DNA of 64,000 nucleotides. Source: an uncultured Flavobacteriales bacterium (GTDB taxonomy: Bacteria > Bacteroidota > Bacteroidia > Flavobacteriales > Schleiferiaceae). Location: NCBI GenBank assembly GCA_913055685.1, contig CAJXKC010000001.1, forward strand, positions 310,001 through 374,000, written 5' to 3'. This document shows, one piece after another, positions 44,989 to 52,039 of the stretch. The notes below the pieces were generated by a model. That model ran no database searches and was not told the DNA's origin. It saw nothing but the letters and a program-made list of their open reading frames with translations. Within the stretch, counting starts at the first letter, position 1, and each line of letters opens with the position of its first letter. Position numbers and translations under genes: made by a program.

Positions 44989-47327
44989 CGCGCAACATAT
45001 GCACTGCGTAAAGTAGTGAAGAGCACTACTGTTACTGAAGATATCGGCATTAATATAGCCGCCATCACCGGCGATAAGTAGCCCATCAGAGCAATAAGAA
45101 CACCGATAATATTGTAGAAGAAAGAAATAGCGAAAGCCAGGTACACAATTTTTCGTGAGGCTTTAGCAAGGGCAATAAAACGGGCTAATTTTGGAAATGA
45201 ATCTGCCATTAAAAGCGCATCACTAGCCGGGAAAAAGCTAATGTCCTTTTCACAGAGACTTATGCCCACTTCACTTTGCTGAAGGGCACCCGCATCATTT
45301 AGTCCATCGCCTAGCATTAAGACCTTTTGTTCTTGGTCTTGCAACTTTTGTAAATACTCCAACTTTTGGTGCGGACTGCAATTAAAAACCATATCAGCCT
45401 GACCTTTAAACAAGGTCTTAAAACGTTTGGCTTCAGCATCATTATCACCACTTAGTACGCTTAGATGGTAGGTCTTAGAAAGACTTGCGGCAATCTGATC
45501 CAGATTTTCGCGCGTTTCTTGATAAAAGCTGAAATAACCTAAAACCTTGGCATCTTTCTCTACATATACAGAAGTGGTGCTGGCCTTATCGCTTAAATTT
45601 AAAAAGGAAGCTTTACCTAGTCTAAAGTAGGAAGCTCTTACTCGGGCCCCAACCCCCTCACCGGAGGCTTCTTCAAACTGCAAAGCTGCCTGAGCATCAG
45701 CTTTAGCTATGTCTAAATGCGCTAATAGCACCTTGGCTAATGGGTGTTGTGCATTTAAAGCAATAGTGGCAATTGCCCATCGGTCCTCGAAACTAAGGGC
45801 ATCGCCATGCCATTTTACTTGAATGTCGTTGTTCTTGGTTAGGGTTCCGGTTTTATCAAAAACGATATGATCTATTTGCACCAACTTACTGAGCACGGTG
45901 CTACTTTTTAAAAACAAACCATAACGTCCCATCCAGCGCATCATGCTACCGCCAGTGAAAGGCTCGGCCAAAGCAAGGGCACAAGGACATGCTACTATAA
46001 GTACCGAAGTAAAAACCAAAATTGCCTGTGCCGGACCGGCCGACCACCAAAAAGCGGCTCCCGCCAAGGCTAAGAGAATGATAATGGGGGTGAAATACTG
46101 ACTCACGCTATCACTGAAACTGCGAGCTTCTTTCTTCTCGGAACTAAAGGCCTCCTGAGCCCATAAAGAGGATAAATATGAATGATCAACCGAAGCAGTG
46201 ACTTTGAAGCGCGCTGAGCTATCTATAAGTCGAGCACCGGCAAAAACCTTTTCCCCTTTCTGCTTGCTTACAGGTAGGCTTTCGCCAGATAAATAACTGT
46301 AATCGAGCTGCACCTGTCCACCTACCAAAATACTATCTGCCGTAAGGACCTCGCCCGCCTTAACTAATATTTGATCCCCCTCTTGGAGCTCATCGATGCT
46401 AATGGGTAAAGTGCTTCCATCGCTTTGGAACTTGCTCGCCGCAAGGGGTAAAAAGGAACGTAAATCGCGATCGAAAGAAAAATTACGATAGGTTTTGGCC
46501 TGGTACCACTTACCCACTAAAAGGAAGAATACTAAGGCGGTTAGGCTATCGAAATAACCAGAACCTATTTGAGCAATAACCTCATAAGCACTGCGTAAAA
46601 AGAGCACGCTTATTCCCAGAGCAATGGGTAAATCAATACTAAGCGCCCCCGCCCTTAAAGATTTAAACGCGGTACTAAAATAATCGCGCGCTGAGTAGAG
46701 CACTACAGGCACACTAAAGGCCATCATTAAATAGCGGAAGAAGTTTTGCAGATCTACATCGTAAGACAAACTCTCATCTAAATACTCGGGCAAGGCCAAA
46801 AGCATGGTATTACCAAAAAAGAATCCCGCTACCCCCAATTGCAACAACAAGGTATTACGAGGCTTCCGATTTGGGTCGAGGTGCGTCTTAAAGTCAGGGC
46901 GGTAGCCAATATAATCCAGGATGGCGGCTATTTGCGACAAACTGATCTTAGCATTATTAAACTGTATGTCTGCTTCCTTTTTAGAGAAATAAACCTGCAC
47001 CTTAGTAATTCCTTCCTCTACCGCGGCTAGATTTTCTAATAAATAAATGCAGGAAGAGCAATGAATAGCCGGAAGGTGAATGGAAATTCTACTGTAATCG
47101 CCGTCTTCAAAACGACAAAGTTTTTCACGAATCTTAGGCTCGTCCAAATAAAGGTATGGCTCAATCTTTAGCTGAGAGTGATCTATAATGGATTGATCCG
47201 AGTCCATGAGCTCATCCACCACTTTACAGCCATAGCAGCAATATTGCTTGGCTGGGTCTTCACCAAGAACCGGATCAACAATAGCTTGATGGCAATGGCT
47301 GCACTCTAAAAGGGTTTCTTTGGACAT
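44967..47327 (-). CDS. ccoI: CcoI/FixI-type copper-translocating P1B-ATPase
   Basis: A 786-residue P-type ATPase. N-terminal Cys-rich domain (LECSHCHQ, KQYCCYGCKVV), then an HMA domain with IHCSSCIYLLENL, eight predicted helices including the ion-site helix with ACPCALAL, phosphorylation site DKTGTLT, and hinge GDGLNDAGAL. The extra N-terminal Cys domain is typical of CcoI/FixI, which loads copper into cbb3 oxidase. The cco genes lie 13 kb away in the window. ATG 47327 is preferred to the GTG at 47333. An FNR-type box at 47364-47375 lies upstream. Confidence 0.88.
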   Translation of the reverse strand: MSKETLLECSHCHQAIVDPVLGEDPAKQYCCYGCKVVDELMDSDQSIIDHSQLKIEPYLYLDEPKIREKLCRFEDGDYSRISIHLPAIHCSSCIYLLENLAAVEEGITKVQVYFSKKEADIQFNNAKISLSQIAAILDYIGYRPDFKTHLDPNRKPRNTLLLQLGVAGFFFGNTMLLALPEYLDESLSYDVDLQNFFRYLMMAFSVPVVLYSARDYFSTAFKSLRAGALSIDLPIALGISVLFLRSAYEVIAQIGSGYFDSLTALVFFLLVGKWYQAKTYRNFSFDRDLRSFLPLAASKFQSDGSTLPISIDELQEGDQILVKAGEVLTADSILVGGQVQLDYSYLSGESLPVSKQKGEKVFAGARLIDSSARFKVTASVDHSYLSSLWAQEAFSSEKKEARSFSDSVSQYFTPIIILLALAGAAFWWSAGPAQAILVFTSVLIVACPCALALAEPFTGGSMMRWMGRYGLFLKSSTVLSKLVQIDHIVFDKTGTLTKNNDIQVKWHGDALSFEDRWAIATIALNAQHPLAKVLLAHLDIAKADAQAALQFEEASGEGVGARVRASYFRLGKASFLNLSDKASTTSVYVEKDAKVLGYFSFYQETRENLDQIAASLSKTYHLSVLSGDNDAEAKRFKTLFKGQADMVFNCSPHQKLEYLQKLQDQEQKVLMLGDGLNDAGALQQSEVGISLCEKDISFFPASDALLMADSFPKLARFIALAKASRKIVYLAFAISFFYNIIGVLIALMGYLSPVMAAILMPISSVTVVLFTTLRSAYVARQSLAKD

Positions 47328-47332
47328 GATCA

Positions 47333-47340
47333 CAAAAGTG
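47333..47340 (-). promoter_or_regulatory. Weak -7-like element CACTTTTG for ccoI
   Basis: One mismatch from TAnnTTTG on the minus strand. Centre is exactly 33 bp from the FNR-type box at 47364-47375. The ATG at 47327 would then be almost leaderless. Confidence 0.4.
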
Positions 47341-47347
47341 TGGAAGC

Positions 47348-47355
47348 TACCTTTG
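47348..47355 (+). promoter_or_regulatory. -7 element TACCTTTG for FNR-like gene
   Basis: Perfect consensus on the plus strand. The FNR-type box at 47364-47375 lies just downstream, where a bound regulator would block its own promoter. Confidence 0.5.
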
Positions 47356-47363
47356 CTTCAAAA

Positions 47364-47386
47364 TGACTTTTATCATATATTTGATA
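47364..47386. promoter_or_regulatory. FNR/CRP-type box in ccoI-fnr intergenic region
   Basis: TGAC-TTTT-ATCA at 47364-47375. It partly overlaps a second inverted repeat, TATCA-N6-TGATA, at 47371-47386. It could activate ccoI (minus) and repress the regulator (plus). Confidence 0.55.
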
Positions 47387-47412
47387 GACCAAACACACCT
47401 TAAAAAATCCTT

Positions 47413-48111
47413 TTGGAAACACCAATTCGCTGTCAATTCTGCTCTCATTTACCCGGAAGTGCCTTTCACGGACTCAATAATGACGCTCTTGAGGAGATAA
47501 GTCATATGAAGACTTGTGTCTCTTTTCGCAAGGGTCAAGTGATCATGCATGAAGGAGCAAGACCGCAAGGAGTTTATTGTGTACACAGAGGTAAAATAAA
47601 ACTCTACACCCTAGGCACTGAGGGCAAAGAGCAAATCATCCGTTTTGTTACCAAAGGAGACTTAATTGGTTATCGAAGTATATTAAGTGATGAACCAATT
47701 AGTGCATCAGCCACCGCTTTAGAAGACACCCACGCATGTTATATACCCAAGTCCTCTTTCTTTAAGGTGATTGAGGACAATCCCAAATTTTCCCTAAACC
47801 TTCTACAGCTCTCCTGTCACGAATTAGGAGAAGCGGGTAAAATGATTACTAGTTTGGCTCAGAAAAGCGTAAAAGAACGTTTGGCCGAAATTCTCTTAAT
47901 TCTGCGCACCACTTTCGGGGAAGACGAGGAAGGGTACCTGGATATTAGTCTCACTCGTGAAGAGATTGCCAATATGGTAGGTACCGCTACCGAATCGGTA
48001 ATTCGACTTATTTCAGAGTTAAGAAAAGACGGCTTTATAGACAGCAAAGGCAAGCGCATTAAGGTAAATGACGGTTCTGCCTTGAGAGAAATTGCTTCTG
48101 TTTTCGAATAA
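47413..48111 (+). CDS. FNR-like Crp/Fnr family transcriptional regulator
   Basis: A 232-residue regulator: N-terminal CxxC (Cys7, Cys10), cNMP-type sensor beta-roll (~35-120), dimer helix, and a C-terminal HTH (LTREEIANMVGTATESVIRL). Compared with E. coli FNR, Cys20/23 and Cys122 have counterparts (Cys7/10 and Cys109), but the position of Cys29 is Ser. Cys35 and Cys56 are also present. In the recognition helix the FNR Glu and Arg are kept and Ser212 is Ile. Start is the TTG at 47413, the only start that includes the CxxC. Likely an oxygen or redox sensor, inferred. Confidence 0.85.
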   Translation: METPIRCQFCSHLPGSAFHGLNNDALEEISHMKTCVSFRKGQVIMHEGARPQGVYCVHRGKIKLYTLGTEGKEQIIRFVTKGDLIGYRSILSDEPISASATALEDTHACYIPKSSFFKVIEDNPKFSLNLLQLSCHELGEAGKMITSLAQKSVKERLAEILLILRTTFGEDEEGYLDISLTREEIANMVGTATESVIRLISELRKDGFIDSKGKRIKVNDGSALREIASVFE

Positions 48112-48112
48112 C

Positions 48113-48124
48113 TGATAAAAATCA
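48113..48124. promoter_or_regulatory. FNR/CRP-type box TGATAAAAATCA ahead of cNMP-domain gene
   Basis: TGAT-AAAA-ATCA, beginning 2 bases after the FNR-like gene's stop. Centre is 33 bp from the -7 element TACCTTCG at 48148-48155, i.e. about -40 from the expected start. Confidence 0.62.
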
Positions 48125-48147
48125 TTTGCCCCTTTTTTAGCGCAGCC

Positions 48148-48155
48148 TACCTTCG
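48148..48155 (+). promoter_or_regulatory. -7-like element TACCTTCG for cNMP-domain gene
   Basis: One mismatch from TAnnTTTG, 18 bases before the GTG at 48173. Confidence 0.5.
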
Positions 48156-48172
48156 TTTTCAATAAATAGAAG

Positions 48173-48613
48173 GTGAATCTCAACACAATAAAAAATCGGC
48201 TCCAGCAAATTTTGCCCTTTGAGGCGAGCGCGCTCATCTTGGAAGAAATTGCCTTGCAAAGCAGTTACATTCCGTTTAATGGAGTGGGTGAACATCTTTT
48301 TAGAAAAGGTGATTCGGCCTTGGGTTTTTATTGGATACTCTCGGGGGAAGCCGAGATTATTATTCCTGGTAAGCGCTCTATTCGTTTAAAGGCGGGAGAA
48401 ATGGCCGGTTTAGACTCCTTCATCGAAGACGATCCTATTTCCTTTGATATAATTAGCTCCTCCGCTATATTAGATTGCCTATTTATTGACCGTCGGTGTT
48501 ACAATCGTATGCGGGAACACAGTGAGTTTAACCGCCAGATGAACCATATGGTGATGTCTTGTTTGCGCAATTATCGAGGCTTATTAATTCCCGAAGAAAA
48601 GGTTTATTCCTAA
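48173..48613 (+). CDS. Stand-alone cyclic-nucleotide-binding-fold protein (no HTH)
   Basis: A 146-residue protein holding only the Crp/Fnr-type beta-roll (FRKGDSALGFYWILSGEAEIII, LKAGEMAGLDSFIEDDPISFDIISSSAILDCLFIDRRCYNRM) and the start of the dimer helix. It ends at EEKVYS with no DNA-binding domain, and the sequence downstream does not encode one in another frame. GTG start at 48173. Sits directly behind the FNR-like gene with its own FNR-type box, so it may be a signalling partner or anti-regulator; function unknown. Confidence 0.78.
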   Translation: MNLNTIKNRLQQILPFEASALILEEIALQSSYIPFNGVGEHLFRKGDSALGFYWILSGEAEIIIPGKRSIRLKAGEMAGLDSFIEDDPISFDIISSSAILDCLFIDRRCYNRMREHSEFNRQMNHMVMSCLRNYRGLLIPEEKVYS

Positions 48614-48649
48614 AACCTAGATTTCTATCTTGGCCCCTTATTATATCCT

Positions 48650-49825
48650 ATGCAAGATATCGACGTCCTTATTGTTGGCGCCGGTCCGGCCGGAAGTACT
48701 CTTTCCCACTTTTTACTTAAAGAAGGCATTGATCACCTCCTAATTGACAAAGCCAGCTTCCCGCGTGATAAGATTTGTGGAGATGGTATTACCGTTGATG
48801 TAATAAATGTATTAAAGCGTATCGACCCGGAACTTCCTCTAAAATTTGCTAAAACCTCCGACATTTTGCCTTCTTGGGGCCTAAGTTTAAATGGTCCCAA
48901 AGGACAAAATTTACGAGTCGACCTGAAAGGAGAACTGCCCATTGCTCCTTTTTTCACTGCGCGACGGATTGATTTAGACCAATTCTTATTGAATGAATTA
49001 AGCACGCAAGAGCACTTTTTCACTGAATGCAGCTTGACCCGGCTAGAGCGAAATGAAAAAGGAATTCGAGCAAGCTTAAGCCACAAAGGTGAATCTAAAT
49101 CTGTTCAATGTAAAATCGTTATTGGTGCTGAAGGTGAAAAGCCCATAGTAACTAAGCTTCTGGGGTTGGATCATTATCGAGAAAGAGAACATCTAATGGC
49201 TGCCATTCGCATTTATCATGAAAATGTAAAAGGCTTTCATCCCAATAATCACTTGGAGTTTTTCTTTGATAAGAACTTACTACCTGGCTATTTCTGGGCC
49301 TTCCCATTATCTAATAATCAAGCTAATGTAGGCCTTGGAATGGTGAGCGCCCACATTTCAAAGAATAAAATAAACCTAAAAAAGGTATTTGAGGAAGTAA
49401 AAGTGAGCAATCCATGGATTAAACCAATGTTTGAAGAGGCGATAACCTTAGAAACAACAAAAGGATGGGGACTTCCTAACATGACTAAAAAACGCTTAAT
49501 AGCGGGGGATAATTATGCTTTAATTGGCGACGCAGGTGGCTTTATAGAACCTTTAACCGGAAAAGGAATTGGCCCAGGCATGATGAGTGCTCGTATCGTA
49601 TCTGAACACATTTTGGAAGCACTCACTAAAAAGGAATACAATCTCATTAGATATCACGATCATATGTATCGCTACTACAATAGAGAAATTAAAATTGGCT
49701 ACACGCTGCAGAAAAGTTTTAATTATAATTGGATCCTGAATCCTTTTATAAACGTGCTCAATTGGGCTCCGATATTAAAATATGGCAAAGACAAAATGGT
49801 GCGTGATTTCAGCAACTGGATATAA
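48650..49825 (+). CDS. FAD-dependent oxidoreductase, geranylgeranyl reductase family
   Basis: A 391-residue flavoprotein. Residues 5-33 form the FAD-binding Rossmann motif (VLIVGAGPAGSTLSHFLL), FPRDKICGDGI follows at ~40, and the second FAD motif ALIGDAGGFIEPLTGKGIGPGM is near residue 285. This pattern is that of geranylgeranyl reductase/lycopene-cyclase-like enzymes, which reduce isoprenoid chains. The substrate is unknown. The gene looks more A+T-rich, with more Asn/Lys, than its neighbours. Confidence 0.83.
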   Translation: MQDIDVLIVGAGPAGSTLSHFLLKEGIDHLLIDKASFPRDKICGDGITVDVINVLKRIDPELPLKFAKTSDILPSWGLSLNGPKGQNLRVDLKGELPIAPFFTARRIDLDQFLLNELSTQEHFFTECSLTRLERNEKGIRASLSHKGESKSVQCKIVIGAEGEKPIVTKLLGLDHYREREHLMAAIRIYHENVKGFHPNNHLEFFFDKNLLPGYFWAFPLSNNQANVGLGMVSAHISKNKINLKKVFEEVKVSNPWIKPMFEEAITLETTKGWGLPNMTKKRLIAGDNYALIGDAGGFIEPLTGKGIGPGMMSARIVSEHILEALTKKEYNLIRYHDHMYRYYNREIKIGYTLQKSFNYNWILNPFINVLNWAPILKYGKDKMVRDFSNWI

Positions 49826-49871
49826 TTCGTTTCCAGCACTCTAGGCAACGGCATACGGCTTAATATTTTCT

Positions 49872-49879
49872 TAACTTTG
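49872..49879 (+). promoter_or_regulatory. -7 element TAACTTTG for HAD-like gene
   Basis: Perfect consensus 23 bases ahead of ATG 49903. Confidence 0.55.
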
Positions 49880-49902
49880 AGGCTCAACAGCCAAGGAAAC
49901 GA

Positions 49903-50574
49903 ATGAATAAAATAACCGTCTTTAACCTAGATGCGGTAATTCGCTATTCGCAAGAAGATAGCCTTTCGCTCCTGGCTGCTGCTATTCATCAAGAAGTAAA
50001 GGTGGCGGTCGACCTGAGCCCCTATGATACCCTTTACAGCTACCGTGCTAAAGTTAAAGCCTGGTTTAAAGATCAAAGCGGCTTAAGCTATACAGATGAT
50101 CTGGAAAAAGCGATTTGCAAACACTTTCACAAAAGCATTAAGAAGCTCTTTTTAAAGGATGAAGAAGCCTTCGAAATTAGACCGGGGGTGCAGAGTGTTT
50201 TTAGCAAACTAGAGAGCGAGAAAAAATGGAAGTTCGGAATCACTTCTCCGCTTTGGCGCGAAAACACCAAATTTATTCTCGAATCTTGTGGGGTCTTTAG
50301 TAAAACCAAGCTCACTGTTTCCATAGACGATGCCGAAGAGGTTTTGGCTCAAATCGATCTCCTTAGTGAACGCAGTCAGAAAAAAGACCAAAGCCCCGAG
50401 ATTGAAATTGTATGCATTGGTAAAGCGGGAAAGTTTAAAAAAGAAGGCTATAAAGTCTTAAAGCCCAAGTCTTCTAAAAAAGAGCATAACTTTTATTATT
50501 ATCCCAAATTTCAAGAGTTCTTTGGCAAAAAGGAAAAGAAGAAATCCAAGTCGAAGAACAAAGAAGCAGAATAG
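49903..50574 (+). CDS. Degenerate HAD-fold protein
   Basis: A 223-residue protein shaped like a small haloacid dehalogenase-type phosphatase (cap helices ~20-80, motif II KFGITSPL near 109). The motif I nucleophile Asp is replaced: FNLDAV instead of FDxDGT. The motif IV acidic residues are also absent (VCIGKAGKFKKEG). It ends in a very basic Lys-rich tail (KKEKKKSKSKNKEAE). Likely catalytically dead; the basic tail could bind nucleic acid. Name and partner unknown. Confidence 0.65.
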   Translation: MNKITVFNLDAVIRYSQEDSLSLLAAAIHQEVKVAVDLSPYDTLYSYRAKVKAWFKDQSGLSYTDDLEKAICKHFHKSIKKLFLKDEEAFEIRPGVQSVFSKLESEKKWKFGITSPLWRENTKFILESCGVFSKTKLTVSIDDAEEVLAQIDLLSERSQKKDQSPEIEIVCIGKAGKFKKEGYKVLKPKSSKKEHNFYYYPKFQEFFGKKEKKKSKSKNKEAE

Positions 50575-50607
50575 CCGTTTCCCTTTAAGCCACGCGAACA
50601 TGCGCTT

Positions 50608-52032
50608 ATGACAGCTCCATCTAACCACTCTTCAATCTTTAAACCTTACGAGGATAAAAGCTTAATTGACCTTTGTCAATCCCAGCGCGATTTTTTCGCA
50701 ATGGGAAAAAGCAAGGAAGTAGATTTCAGGATTCAAACTTTAAAAAAACTAAAACGAGTCGTAAAAGACTACGAAGAGGCAATTATTGAAGCGGTCCAAA
50801 AAGATCTTAATAAGCCTCGTTTTGAAGCCTATGCCTCAGAAATTGGGGTGGTTTATGATGAGATAAACTTAGCCCTAAAGAATTTAAAGTCTTGGTCCAA
50901 GCCACGGCGCACCTCTTCACCTTTAACCGCTTTTCCTTCTCGCAGTTACATTATCCCTGAACCAAAAGGAGTATGCCTCATTATTGGACCTTGGAATTAC
51001 CCCTTTCAATTGGTAATTGGTCCCTTAATAGCAGCCCTTAGCGCGGGCAACACCGCCTTCGTAAAACCCCCAGAGCAATGCCCGCATACGGCCCAACTAA
51101 TTGGCGATATGCTTGGAGCAAACTTTGATAAAGAACTTATTTGCGTAGTTCAAGGTGAGGGACACCAAGTGGTACCTCAATTAATGAATTTATTCCGCTT
51201 CGATCATATTTTCTTTACCGGCAGTATTCCAGTGGGTAAAAGCATCGCTCAGAAGGCTGCCGAAGACTTAATACCGGTAACCCTAGAGCTTGGAGGTAAG
51301 AGTCCCTGTATTATTGACGAAAGTGCTAACCTTAAAGTTGCCGCGCGTCGCATTGCATTTGGAAAATGGTTAAATGCTGGTCAGACTTGCATTGCACCCG
51401 ATTACCTCCTAGTAAAACGGGAGGTTTGGGATCTTTTTCGTGAGGAATTAATCGCCACCATTAAGAGCTTCTATCCCCAAGGGGCTATTGATAGCGATAG
51501 CTATACCTCGATTGTAAACGAAAAACGCTATCAAACTTTAAAGTCCTATCTAAATCAAGGCGAACTGCTATTAGGGGGAGAATTCGATGATCATCGCCTG
51601 CGCATTGCGCCGACTTTACTGCTCTTCCCCGACCTTAAGAGTCCGGTTATGCAGGAAGAAATATTTGGGCCCATTTTAGCCATCCACCTTTACGATTTTG
51701 ACGAAGACGCCAAGGAAATTATCGCTCAGAACCCCAATCCCCTCGCCTTTTACATTTTTAGTGAAAACAAAAAGGCTCAGGAAAAATGGTTGGGAGAACT
51801 CAGTTTTGGTAATGGAATGGTGAACAATACTGTCTTGCAATTCGCGAATCCTAGTCTGCCTTTCGGTGGTATAGGCGATAGTGGTATGGGTAATGCCCAC
51901 GGTAAGTTTGGCTTCGATACCTTCTCGCATCACAAGGCCATAATGAAATCGGGCACTTGGCTGGATCCACAGCAAAAATACCCGCCTTATTCCAAGCTTC
52001 TTTATAAGCTTATTCGCTGGCTAATGTCTTAA
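50608..52032 (+). CDS. NAD(P)-dependent aldehyde dehydrogenase (class-3 like)
   Basis: A 474-residue ALDH with GPWNYPFQL (~130), the TGSIPVGK cofactor block (~210), catalytic Glu in LELGGKSP (~230), catalytic Cys in NAGQTCIAPDY (~264) and EEIFGPIL (~350). The short N-terminus and the hydrophobic C-terminal YSKLLYKLIRWLMS resemble class 3/fatty aldehyde dehydrogenases, so membrane-derived long-chain aldehydes are plausible substrates. Followed 7 bases later by an MMPL gene. Confidence 0.92.
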   Translation: MTAPSNHSSIFKPYEDKSLIDLCQSQRDFFAMGKSKEVDFRIQTLKKLKRVVKDYEEAIIEAVQKDLNKPRFEAYASEIGVVYDEINLALKNLKSWSKPRRTSSPLTAFPSRSYIIPEPKGVCLIIGPWNYPFQLVIGPLIAALSAGNTAFVKPPEQCPHTAQLIGDMLGANFDKELICVVQGEGHQVVPQLMNLFRFDHIFFTGSIPVGKSIAQKAAEDLIPVTLELGGKSPCIIDESANLKVAARRIAFGKWLNAGQTCIAPDYLLVKREVWDLFREELIATIKSFYPQGAIDSDSYTSIVNEKRYQTLKSYLNQGELLLGGEFDDHRLRIAPTLLLFPDLKSPVMQEEIFGPILAIHLYDFDEDAKEIIAQNPNPLAFYIFSENKKAQEKWLGELSFGNGMVNNTVLQFANPSLPFGGIGDSGMGNAHGKFGFDTFSHHKAIMKSGTWLDPQQKYPPYSKLLYKLIRWLMS

Positions 52033-52039
52033 TTAAGGC

